Below, piece after piece: positions 31,592 through 39,630 of a stretch of DNA of 64,000 nt. The number at the start of each line of letters is the position of its first letter. The first letter of the stretch is position 1. The stretch is from contig NZ_RXLQ01000003.1 in NCBI RefSeq assembly GCF_003953935.1, positions 1-64,000 of the forward strand. The letters are read 5' to 3'. The DNA comes from Massilia atriviolacea (GTDB taxonomy: Bacteria; Pseudomonadota; Gammaproteobacteria; Burkholderiales; Burkholderiaceae_D). Below the pieces are notes generated by a model. That model made no database searches. It saw only the letters and a list, made by a program, of their open reading frames with translations, and was not told the origin of the DNA. A program made the position numbers and the translations under genes.

Positions 31592-32959
31592 TCAGCCGCC
31601 GCGCCGCTTGTAGCGCGACGACTCGTTGGCTGCCGCTTTGGCATTGCGTGCGGACACGCGGGTTTTCAGCTCCGCGACCTTGCCCTTGAGGCGCTGGGCG
31701 TTGGTCTGCTTTTCGGCACGGCCGCCACGGCGGCCGGCGCGTTCGGCTTCGAAGGCCATCACCGCGTTGTCGACGACGTGCTCGGCGATGTCGCTCTGCA
31801 CCGAGGTCGAGATTTTCGGCACCAGGATGGTGGAGCCGGCTTTCAGGCGGGTGGACGCCGGAATATTGTTAGCTTGGCGAATCACTTCCGGGGTGGTGCC
31901 GAAGCGCGAGGCCAGCGAGGCGATGCTGTCCTTGGCGCCGGTGATCTTGTGCGTGGTCCAGGTCGACAGCGAACGGCCCCATTGCGCCAGGTTCAGGTGG
32001 AATTTTTCCGCATTTTCCTGTGGCAACAGAATTTTGGTCTGCTCGCCGCCGGTGATGACCGGACGGTTGAACTGCGGATTGAGCGCCTTGAATTCCTCGA
32101 CCGACAGTTCGGCCAGCTGGGCGGCGATGGTCAGGTCGATGTCGCTGGTCTTGTCGATCGCGGTGAAGTAGGGCGAATTGTCGATCACCGGCAGCGACAC
32201 GTGGTACTGGGCCGGGTTGGCGATGATGTTCTTGACCGCCTGCAGCTTCGGCACGTATTCGCGCGTTTCGGCGGGCATGTGCTCGTACAGGCTTTCGTAG
32301 TCGGTCGGCTTGCCGAGGGCCTGGTTCTTCTTGATGGCGCGCTGGACATTGCCTTCGCCCCAGTTGTAGGCGGCCAGGGCCAGCGGCCAGTCGCCGAACA
32401 TGCTGTACAGCCGCTGCAGGTAGGTCAGCGCCGCATCTGTCGAGGCCAGCACGCCGCGCCGCTCGTCCTTGAACATGTTTTGCTTGAGGTTGAAATCCTT
32501 GCCCGTGCCGGGCACGAACTGCCACATGCCGGCGGCGTTGGCCTTGGAATACGCTTGCGGATTGAAGGCAGATTCGATAATCGGCAGCAAGGCCAGCTCG
32601 GTCGGCATATTGCGCTTTTCGAGTTCCTGGACCACGTGGAACAGATAGCGCGAGGCGCGCGCCGAGGTGCGCGCAATATAGTCGGGACGGGTGCTGTACC
32701 ACTTGACGTGCTTGCTAACAAGCTCGTTGTCGATATCGGGAATGGCGTAGCCGGTGCGGATACGGCCCCAGACATCGACTTCCTTGTATTCATCGGCCTT
32801 GACGGCGGGGAATGGCTGGAGCGGGGCCGGTGCGGGCTTGACAGTCGGGGCGAGCGGCGCGACGTTGGTCGAGACGGTGTCGACGGCGTGGCTGAGCGCT
32901 GGCGCCAGCATCAGAACGAGGACTGCAAGTGAAGTGGTATTGCGTGTCGTTTTTTGCAT
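31592..32959 (-). CDS. mltD: Membrane-bound lytic murein transglycosylase, MltD-like with LysM
   Basis: 455 residues from the ATG at 32959, which gives a signal peptide (TSLAVLVLMLAPALSHA). The SLT domain is clear: LALLPIIESAFNPQAYS with the catalytic Glu, AAGMWQFVPGTGKDFNL, and ALAAYNWGEGNVQRAI. It cuts glycan strands of peptidoglycan with 1,6-anhydro ends. The C-terminal part has a LysM-like segment (HKITGAKDSIASLASRFGTTPEVIRQANNI) and a very basic tail (RRGGRAEKQ, ESSRYKRRGG) that probably binds wall or DNA-like polyanions. There is no lipobox, unlike E. coli MltD, so it is secreted rather than a lipoprotein. Confidence 0.92.
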   Translation of the reverse strand: MQKTTRNTTSLAVLVLMLAPALSHAVDTVSTNVAPLAPTVKPAPAPLQPFPAVKADEYKEVDVWGRIRTGYAIPDIDNELVSKHVKWYSTRPDYIARTSARASRYLFHVVQELEKRNMPTELALLPIIESAFNPQAYSKANAAGMWQFVPGTGKDFNLKQNMFKDERRGVLASTDAALTYLQRLYSMFGDWPLALAAYNWGEGNVQRAIKKNQALGKPTDYESLYEHMPAETREYVPKLQAVKNIIANPAQYHVSLPVIDNSPYFTAIDKTSDIDLTIAAQLAELSVEEFKALNPQFNRPVITGGEQTKILLPQENAEKFHLNLAQWGRSLSTWTTHKITGAKDSIASLASRFGTTPEVIRQANNIPASTRLKAGSTILVPKISTSVQSDIAEHVVDNAVMAFEAERAGRRGGRAEKQTNAQRLKGKVAELKTRVSARNAKAAANESSRYKRRGG

Positions 32960-33458
32960 AGCGTTCCATTGTTGGGTCCGAAAACTGCCGGACAGACGAA
33001 TAGATAAGGTGGGAGTGTACGTACCACTTCTCGTTTGAGTCAAGTCAAATAACTGTGTGCGGGGCAAATATTTTGACAATACTTTCGACCAATATTGTTG
33101 CAACCGAAAATACCAATTGCCGGGAGTATGCCTGAAAAATGCCAGGATGCTATCAGTGTATGGACGCGCTCGCTGCGGATACTCCCGGGGGGTATGCATG
33201 ATTTTCTCCTATGGCAAAGATGAGCCGGAGAGCGCTGCGCGGGCTGCCCGGGAGGGAGCGCGCTACGCCGGGAAACAATACCAAAAGCGGGCCGCCGCCG
33301 GGGAGGGCGGCGGGCCGGTGGCCGGGTTTTAAAGTACACCGGCACGCGGGTGAGCCTATGAGGCGGCGCAAAGAGTGCGTACAATTTGCTTTTTGCACGG
33401 CGCATTTTGGCGCAGTGCGCGCCACGCACTTTCTTTTTCTTTCAGTGAAAGCATCACC
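32960..33458. other. Intergenic region upstream of mltD and of the DUF1415 gene
   Basis: 499 bp between divergent genes; both promoters should lie here. Visible structures: a dyad with ggagtat at about 33121 and atactcc at about 33178, and a GC-rich hairpin ccgccgcc/ggcggcgg (33292-33313). A stretch of plus-strand frame (33057-33332) does not look like a protein. Confidence 0.4.
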
Positions 33459-34028
33459 ATGAACACCCCGAACCTGAACGCCGACGATGACCAGATCATT
33501 GCTGCCACTCAACAATGGCTGGAAAAAGCCGTCATCGGCCTCAATTTGTGCCCCTTCGCCAAGGCTGTTCATGTCAAAAAACAGGTGCGCTACGTGGTGT
33601 CCAGCGCTACCACGCCGGAAGCCCTGCTCGAAACCCTGATGAACGAATTGCAGCTGTTGTCCGACACCGATCCCGAAAAAGTGGACACCACCTTGCTGAT
33701 CCATCCTTTTGTGCTCAATGATTTCCTGGACTACAACGAATTCCTCGATGTGGCCGATGCCGCGCTGGAAGACATGCAGCTCGACGGCGAATTGCAGGTC
33801 GCCAGTTTCCATCCGCAATACCAGTTCGCGGACACCGATATCAACGATATCGGCAACTTCACCAACCGCGCGCCGTACCCGATCCTGCATCTGCTGCGCG
33901 AAGACAGCATCGAACGCGCGGTCGAGGCTTTCCCGGAAGCGTCCGAGATCTTCGAAAAGAATATTGAAACCCTGGAAAAACTCGGCCATGACGGCTGGGA
34001 CGCGCTCGATGTCGGCCCCGCCAAATGA
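33459..34028 (+). CDS. DUF1415 family protein
   Basis: 189 residues from the ATG at 33459. The family pattern is clear: TQQWLEKAVIGLNLCPFAKAV, then TTLLIHPFVLNDFLDYNEFL, LQVASFHPQYQFADT, and the ending FTNRAPYPILHLLREDSI. DUF1415 proteins are small cytosolic proteins of unknown function that are widespread in Proteobacteria; the Cys in NLCPFA is conserved. The gene is followed seven bases later by a DUF1289 gene. Confidence 0.9.
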   Translation: MNTPNLNADDDQIIAATQQWLEKAVIGLNLCPFAKAVHVKKQVRYVVSSATTPEALLETLMNELQLLSDTDPEKVDTTLLIHPFVLNDFLDYNEFLDVADAALEDMQLDGELQVASFHPQYQFADTDINDIGNFTNRAPYPILHLLREDSIERAVEAFPEASEIFEKNIETLEKLGHDGWDALDVGPAK

Positions 34029-34035
34029 GGGCGGC

Positions 34036-34221
34036 GTGAAGCTGCCTGAACGGCCGGACACGCCCTGTGTCGCGGTCTGCTCGACCACCTTCGATGAAAT
34101 TTGCCGCGGCTGCGGACGCAGCGTAGTGGAAGTGGCGCACTGGGTGTCGATGAGCGACGCCGAAAAGGAAGTGGTGTGGGTGCGCATCCTGGCGCAAGGT
34201 TACCCGCGCCGCAATACCTGA
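34036..34221 (+). CDS. DUF1289 family protein
   Basis: A 61-residue protein from a GTG at 34036, eight bases after the DUF1415 stop. It has the family's four-Cys pattern: PCVAVCSTTFDEICRGCGRSVVEVAHWVSMSDAEK. The spacing suggests a metal or Fe-S site. The function is unknown. The GTG is chosen because the only nearby ATG (34025) is out of frame; GAGGGCGG gives a plausible binding site. Likely an operon with DUF1415. Confidence 0.87.
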   Translation: MKLPERPDTPCVAVCSTTFDEICRGCGRSVVEVAHWVSMSDAEKEVVWVRILAQGYPRRNT

Positions 34222-34250
34222 TCGACCGAAGGCGCGGCAGCGGCCGGGCA

Positions 34251-34272
34251 GGGGAGCCGCGCGGCTCCCCTT
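34251..34272. terminator. Bidirectional terminator hairpin
   Basis: aggggagcc and ggctcccct form a perfect 9 bp stem around gcgc, 30 bp after the DUF1289 stop and 23 bp beyond the stop of the convergent DUF1993 gene. A moderately AT-rich stretch (tactatatagat) follows on the plus side. Confidence 0.75.
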
Positions 34273-34294
34273 ACTATATAGATAGTGCGGCGGC

Positions 34295-34801
34295 TCAGAA
34301 CGCGCCGATGAAGTCCTTCTTGCCCACTTCCACGCCGTTGTGGCGCAGGATCGCGTACGCGGTCGTTGCGTGGAAATAGAAGTGCGGCAGCGCGTAGTGC
34401 GCCAGGTAGACCTGGCCCTTGAAGTGCTTGGCGTTGGCGCCGCTGCTGGTGCTGATGTCGCGCTGGGCGCTCGCTTCGATGCCGTCCTGCGGCAGGCCGT
34501 TGATGAAATCGAGCGTCTTGGCGATACGGTCTTTCAGTTCGGCAAAGGTTTGCTCGGTATCTTCATAGCGCGGCACGTCCACGCCAGCCAGGCGGGCGCA
34601 GCAGCCCTTGGCGAAGTCGGCCGCCACCTGGACCTGGCGCAGGAAAGGGAACATGTCCGGATACAGGCGCGCCTGCAGCAGCGCTGCCGGTTCGATCTTC
34701 TTGTCGGTGGCGTGGGCTTCGGCCTTGTCGATGATGGCCGACAGGCTGGTCAGGATCTGCTTGAAAACGGGCACCGAGGCGTCGTACATGGAAAAAGTCA
34801 T
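34295..34801 (-). CDS. DUF1993 family protein
   Basis: A 168-residue protein of the DUF1993 family, which has a DinB-like four-helix fold. Landmarks are SMYDASVPVFKQILTSLSAI, LLQARLYPDMFPFLRQVQVAADFAKG, then YLAHYALPHFYFHATTAYAILRHNGVEVGK. The start is preceded by AAAAGGGA. The role is unknown; DinB-fold proteins often bind a metal through His residues, and a His pair sits in the HYALPHFYFH segment. It is monocistronic. Confidence 0.9.
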   Translation of the reverse strand: MTFSMYDASVPVFKQILTSLSAIIDKAEAHATDKKIEPAALLQARLYPDMFPFLRQVQVAADFAKGCCARLAGVDVPRYEDTEQTFAELKDRIAKTLDFINGLPQDGIEASAQRDISTSSGANAKHFKGQVYLAHYALPHFYFHATTAYAILRHNGVEVGKKDFIGAF

Positions 34802-34908
34802 GGGGAATCCCTTTTAGAAAAGTGCTGCGATGATAGCAAGTTGGCGGGATTCGCGCTGGGGCGCGCGCCGTTTGGTCGCCATTGCCACGGTTTTGGCAAT
34901 TGCTTGTC

Positions 34909-35697
34909 CTAAAATTCTACGCCAAGCGTCGCTAGTGCTACTTCTACAATGGTGTTTTGTCGTCCAAAAAATTGCGGCAAGGAGGTGAAATATTCTTGAG
35001 TGTTCACTACTTTATCAAGTCTAAATTTTGCTTGAGATGTTATTAATGGATAATGAAAGCCATCGATGCCAATAAACGTCGGATTCTCTGAATGTACATA
35101 GCAACAACCAAAAATAACATTGTCGTACCTTATGCCGAATTTCAGGCGCGTACTCTGTGGGAAATTCGTTAAAGTCTCTGCTTCTGACTCTGACCAGACA
35201 TCTAATATTGATATATCTAGCCCAGGAGTGTTCATCCAGCTTCGAATTGCAAAAACCACAAAGCTTGGTGGAAGATAGTCATCTGTTCTAAGGCTAGATC
35301 GGATAGATAAAGGAATATGACGACGGTCTATTGTGTCGGTGTATTGGTGTACACATGCGACTTTTAGTAGCCATCTTCCTATATTTCTTGCATCCTTTTG
35401 GCTAATGTTAATTTCGATATTAAGACCAGAGTTTTTTGATAGTTTCATCACAATCTCCTCGATATTTTTATCGAGTTGTTCCATCCAACCGTAGTTGCAT
35501 TCGCCACATACATCGCCCGTCAATACGGAAATTGCCGGAATGGTGCGAAAATCGAGAAGAGTTTCGCGGCTTGAGCAAGTTCTATGCATTGGCAATTTTT
35601 CATATTTAAGTGCTTTTAGCCAAGATTTTTTTAATACATGTTCCCTCGCCTTGTTTGACGTTGTAACGGGTGTGCTGCAAAAGAGGCAAGTCTTCAT
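34909..35697 (-). CDS. HNH-like zinc protein of unknown role, AT-rich
   Basis: 262 residues from the ATG at 35697 (GGTGA seven bases upstream; 35709 and 35790 are in-frame alternatives). The N terminus reads CLFCSTPVTTSNKAREHVLKK and later GDVCGECNYGWMEQLDKNIE: two Cys pairs about 60 residues apart with EHV between, as in zinc-bound HNH-like folds (C..C-EH-C..CN.GW). The rest has no recognised domain. The gene is far richer in A+T than its surroundings and uses codons such as tta and ata, so it was probably acquired. Such stand-alone HNH-like genes are often defence or mobile-element genes; nothing here proves a nuclease activity. Confidence 0.62.
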   Translation of the reverse strand: MKTCLFCSTPVTTSNKAREHVLKKSWLKALKYEKLPMHRTCSSRETLLDFRTIPAISVLTGDVCGECNYGWMEQLDKNIEEIVMKLSKNSGLNIEINISQKDARNIGRWLLKVACVHQYTDTIDRRHIPLSIRSSLRTDDYLPPSFVVFAIRSWMNTPGLDISILDVWSESEAETLTNFPQSTRLKFGIRYDNVIFGCCYVHSENPTFIGIDGFHYPLITSQAKFRLDKVVNTQEYFTSLPQFFGRQNTIVEVALATLGVEF

Positions 35698-36438
35698 GTA
35701 TGTCACCATAATTAAAAATTTCCGGTTTGTAAGTCGATTAATTCTATTCATGCACTCACCACTTCGTAGTGAAGTTGCAATAAAATTCACACTAACTTAA
35801 ATTTTTGATGATTATATTTATGCACAGCGAATTTGGTGGGCAATTTCAGGCTCATTTTACTGGCCAAAATTTTCGGAACTTGAATTACAAGTAGTTCCGA
35901 TATCGCACGGCGATATTGCTTTAGGATATTTTAAGATATTTTTAAGTGAAAATACTTACTTAGAAGCTATCTTTCCACAAAAAATATACCTCTATCCTGG
36001 CCAATCTGATCTTTGACCATATAAAAATTTAACCCGTGTTGGTAAGAACAAGAATGAATTGCATACATTGACGACACTTCCCAAAAGGTTGGGTGTGCTC
36101 ATGACTTAATGGAAACATTGCGTTGTCGGAAAATATGTGGCTCAGACGACATATCTTGAGAGCTTTCGCGTCCGCACCAATGGCAATGTAGGGGGGGCCT
36201 CGGTGGAATTGTTCACTTGCTGAACTATAAGTATTTGGCTCATCCACAACATTACACGGTGTTCGTAGCACACGTCAGAAGGTCGTCGCACGCTTTTTGC
36301 GAAGACGTCGGTAAAACGCCTCATCCTCCCGTGCCGTGGATGACTTGGCGGGTGCTTCCGTGCATAATTCCGTGTAGAAAACTTTTATTGTCTAACTTAT
36401 CATTCAGACATCTCCCCGTATGCTTTCAGACTCGCTGC
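35698..36438. other. AT-rich region without a recognised gene
   Basis: About 740 bp of low GC between the HNH-like gene and the GGDEF/EAL gene. An 80-codon minus frame (36029-36271) with a CRQC pair resembles nothing known. The stretch 35800-36020 is especially AT-rich, with many runs such as gatattttaagatattttt. It looks like the remainder of the acquired segment; the promoter of the GGDEF/EAL gene should be near its right end. Confidence 0.5.
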
Positions 36439-39400
36439 ATGCTTAGCACGGCCTACCAACGTTTCCGTACCAAGCTGGGCAGGCTGTACGGGCTGTCGAT
36501 CTACGGCGCGCTGATGCTGGTCGTTTTCGGCGGCTTGGTCATTCCCGCCCTGATCGGCAGTTACGTGCTGATCGGCGTGCAGGAGCAGAAGGCGGCCAAG
36601 GCGGTGCTGGAAGAGTCGCTGCGCCGCAATGCCGACATCCTCGCCCTCGGCATGCAGGAGTCGCTCTGGAACATGAACGCCGAATCGGCCCAGTCGCTGG
36701 TCGAATCGGTGATGCGCGATCCGTCCGTGCTGCACGTCCAGGTGATCGGCCAGTCCGACGCCCAGTTCATCAACATCCACTCGGCCCAGCGCCCGGTCGG
36801 ACAGATCTACCGCGCCGAACGCGACATCCTGGTGCGCGGCGAACGCATCGGCGTGGTCGTGGTCGAGATGGACGACGCCCGCAGCCAGCAGGAGCTGCGC
36901 GGCAAGCAGTCCAATTACGCCTTCGTGCTGGCGTTCCAGCTGACCGTCTCGCTGGCGCTGATCGTGCTGTTCCTGAACAAGCGCCTGCTGGTGCCGCTGC
37001 GCCAGCTGATGAAGTTTTCCGACCGCCTCTCGCACGGCGACTTCGAAACCCGGCTCGAACTCGAAGGCAGCGATGAACTGGGCCGCCTGGCCAAGCAGAT
37101 GGAGCAGATGCGGGTCGCCATCAAGCACCTGTTCGAAGACATCGGCCGGCGCGAGGAGCGCTTTCGCACCATCGTCACCCAGGTGCCGGGCGCGGTGTTC
37201 CGCGTGCGCCCGGGCGGCTCGATCGATTTCGTCAGCGACGCCATCGAAGACATTTCGGGCTACGCCGCCGCGCTGTTCATGCGCAGCACCACCGACGCCT
37301 GGTCGGACCTGATCACCCCCGAGGACCGGCGCATGCAGAGCCGCACCGTGCGCGAGGCCATGAGCAGCGGGCGGCCGTACGAAATCGAGTACCGCATCAT
37401 CGATTCGACCGGCACCGAGCGCTGGGTGTCCGAGAACGGCCAGCCGCAGGCCGCCGACAGGCTGGAGGATTCGTGGGTGGACGGGATCATCTCCGACATC
37501 AGCGAACGCAAACACAACGAGATGCGCATCGAGGCGCTGCTGACCGAGCAGAGCGCGATCCTCGACAACGTCATGTTCGGCGTGATGTTCGTGCGCGAAC
37601 GGCGCATCGTGTCGGTCAACCGGCGCTGCGAAGACCTGTTCGGCTACGCCAGCGGCGAGATGACGGGCAAGCTGGCCGACATCATGTACCCGAGCCACGA
37701 GGAATTCCTGCGCGCGGGCGAACGCCAGTACGCGGCCCTGGCCGACGGCAAGGACTACAACGAAGAACGCGAGTACATGAAGGAAGACGGCACCGTGTTC
37801 TGGTGCCGCGTGAGCGGCTGCGCGCTCGACCCGGCGCGCCCCAACGGCGGCAGCATCTGGGTGTATGCCGACGTCACCGAGCGGCGCGAGGCCGAGGAAG
37901 AGCTGCGCCTGTCGGCCACGGTGCTCGAACACATCGCCGACGCCGTGATGGTGATCGACGTCGACCTCGAAATCGTGGCCGTCAACCCGGCCTTCACGCA
38001 GATCACGGGATTTACCGAAATCGAGGCGGTCGGCAAGGATGTGCGCCTGACCCGTTCCACCACCGAAAACCCGGCCATGTACCAGCAGATGTGGGCCGAA
38101 CTGGGCGAGCACGGGTTCTGGCGCGGCGAGCGCTGGGACACGCGCAAGAACGGCGAAACCTATCTGCAGTGGCTCACCGTGTCGGCGGTGCGCGACGATC
38201 GCGGCCTGACCACGCATTACGTGGCGGTGTTCAGCGATATCACCAAGGTCAAGGAATCGCAGGAGCAGCTCGATCACATGGCGCACCACGATTCGCTCAC
38301 CGCGCTGCCGAACCGCCTGCTGTTCCACGACCGCCTGCACCACGCGCTGGCGCGCGCCGCGCGCGACGGCCAGCAGCTGGCAGTGCTGTTCATCGACCTG
38401 GACCGCTTCAAGAACGTCAACGACACGCTCGGCCACCAGGTTGGCGACGAACTGCTCAAGCAGGTCGCGGCGGCCCTGCAGGGCAAGCTGCGCGAGGGCG
38501 ACACGCTGGCGCGCCTGGGCGGCGACGAATTCATCGTCCTGCTCGAGAACGTGGCCGGCCAGGTCGGGGCCGGCCTGGTGGCCGAAAAGCTGATGGCCAT
38601 GTTCGAACAGCCCTTCATCGTCTCCGACTACGAATTGTTCGTCACCGGCAGCGTCGGCATCAGCATGTTCCCGGACGACGCGGCCGACCTGACCATGTTG
38701 ATCCGGAATGCCGACGTGGCCATGTACCAGGCCAAGGCGCGCGGGCGCAACGGCTACCAGTTCTATGCGCCGTCGATGACCGGCGAAGGGGTCGAGCGCC
38801 TGCGCCTGGAAGCCATGCTGCGCCGCTCGATCGACAAGAACGAGATCTTCCTGAACTACCAGCCGCAGGTCGAAATCGACAGCGGCCGCCTGATCGGGGT
38901 CGAGGCGCTGGTGCGCTGGCACAATCCGGAGCTGGGCAATGTGACGCCGGTGCGCTTCATCCCGCTGGCCGAGGACACCGGCTTCATCAACCAGCTGGGC
39001 AAGTGGGTGCTGGAAGAGGCCTGCCGCCAGATGATCCGCTGGGAAGCGGCCGGCCTGCACGTGCCGAAGATCGCGGTCAACCTCTCGGTCAAGCAGTTCG
39101 AGCGCGGCAGCATCGTCAACATGGTGGCCGACATCCTGCGCGAGACCGGCCTGGCGCCCCAGCGCCTGCAGCTGGAAGTGACCGAGTCGGTGATCATGAA
39201 TACCGGCGACGCGCTGGTCTTCATCAACGACCTGCACTCGATCGGCGTCGGCCTGGCGATCGACGATTTCGGCACCGGCTACTCGTCGCTGGCTTACCTC
39301 AAGCAGCTGCCGGTGCAGACCCTGAAGATCGACCGCAGCTTCATCAAGGATATTTCGACCGACGTCAACGACGAGGCGATCGCGATCGCCATCATCCAGC

Positions 39401-39567
39401 TCGGCAAGAGCATGAACCTGTCGGTGATCGCCGAAGGCGTCGAGACCGACGAGCAGGCCGCCTTCCTGCTGCGCCACGGCTGCAACCAGGCGCAGGGCTA
39501 CCTGTACAGCCGCCCGGAACTGCCGGACGCGATCCTGGCGCGCTGGCAGGCGCGCTTGCCGGCCTGA
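36439..39567 (+). CDS. Membrane PAS-GGDEF-EAL cyclic-di-GMP protein
   Basis: 1042 residues from the ATG at 36439; the longer open frame upstream reads into AT-rich non-protein sequence. A membrane helix (residues about 19-42) is followed by a periplasmic sensor region, a second helix (about 162-182) and a HAMP segment (PLRQLMKFSDRLSHGDF). Then come three PAS-type domains, a GGDEF domain with an intact RLGGDEF site (694-698), and an EAL domain with EALVRW (822-827), EDTGF, DDFGTGYSS and EGVET. Both catalytic motifs look complete, so it may make or break c-di-GMP depending on the sensed signal. No ribosome binding site is obvious. Confidence 0.93.
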   Translation: MLSTAYQRFRTKLGRLYGLSIYGALMLVVFGGLVIPALIGSYVLIGVQEQKAAKAVLEESLRRNADILALGMQESLWNMNAESAQSLVESVMRDPSVLHVQVIGQSDAQFINIHSAQRPVGQIYRAERDILVRGERIGVVVVEMDDARSQQELRGKQSNYAFVLAFQLTVSLALIVLFLNKRLLVPLRQLMKFSDRLSHGDFETRLELEGSDELGRLAKQMEQMRVAIKHLFEDIGRREERFRTIVTQVPGAVFRVRPGGSIDFVSDAIEDISGYAAALFMRSTTDAWSDLITPEDRRMQSRTVREAMSSGRPYEIEYRIIDSTGTERWVSENGQPQAADRLEDSWVDGIISDISERKHNEMRIEALLTEQSAILDNVMFGVMFVRERRIVSVNRRCEDLFGYASGEMTGKLADIMYPSHEEFLRAGERQYAALADGKDYNEEREYMKEDGTVFWCRVSGCALDPARPNGGSIWVYADVTERREAEEELRLSATVLEHIADAVMVIDVDLEIVAVNPAFTQITGFTEIEAVGKDVRLTRSTTENPAMYQQMWAELGEHGFWRGERWDTRKNGETYLQWLTVSAVRDDRGLTTHYVAVFSDITKVKESQEQLDHMAHHDSLTALPNRLLFHDRLHHALARAARDGQQLAVLFIDLDRFKNVNDTLGHQVGDELLKQVAAALQGKLREGDTLARLGGDEFIVLLENVAGQVGAGLVAEKLMAMFEQPFIVSDYELFVTGSVGISMFPDDAADLTMLIRNADVAMYQAKARGRNGYQFYAPSMTGEGVERLRLEAMLRRSIDKNEIFLNYQPQVEIDSGRLIGVEALVRWHNPELGNVTPVRFIPLAEDTGFINQLGKWVLEEACRQMIRWEAAGLHVPKIAVNLSVKQFERGSIVNMVADILRETGLAPQRLQLEVTESVIMNTGDALVFINDLHSIGVGLAIDDFGTGYSSLAYLKQLPVQTLKIDRSFIKDISTDVNDEAIAIAIIQLGKSMNLSVIAEGVETDEQAAFLLRHGCNQAQGYLYSRPELPDAILARWQARLPA

Positions 39568-39630
39568 GGCTCGCGCAGCGGGCGGCGGCCGTGCTACAGT
39601 GCGATTCCCCACGCACGCCATGAGAATGCA

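Noticed and set aside
36029-36271. 80-codon minus frame with a CRQC pair in the AT-rich region
   Set aside because: No ribosome binding site, no known match and a single weak motif are not enough to call a gene.
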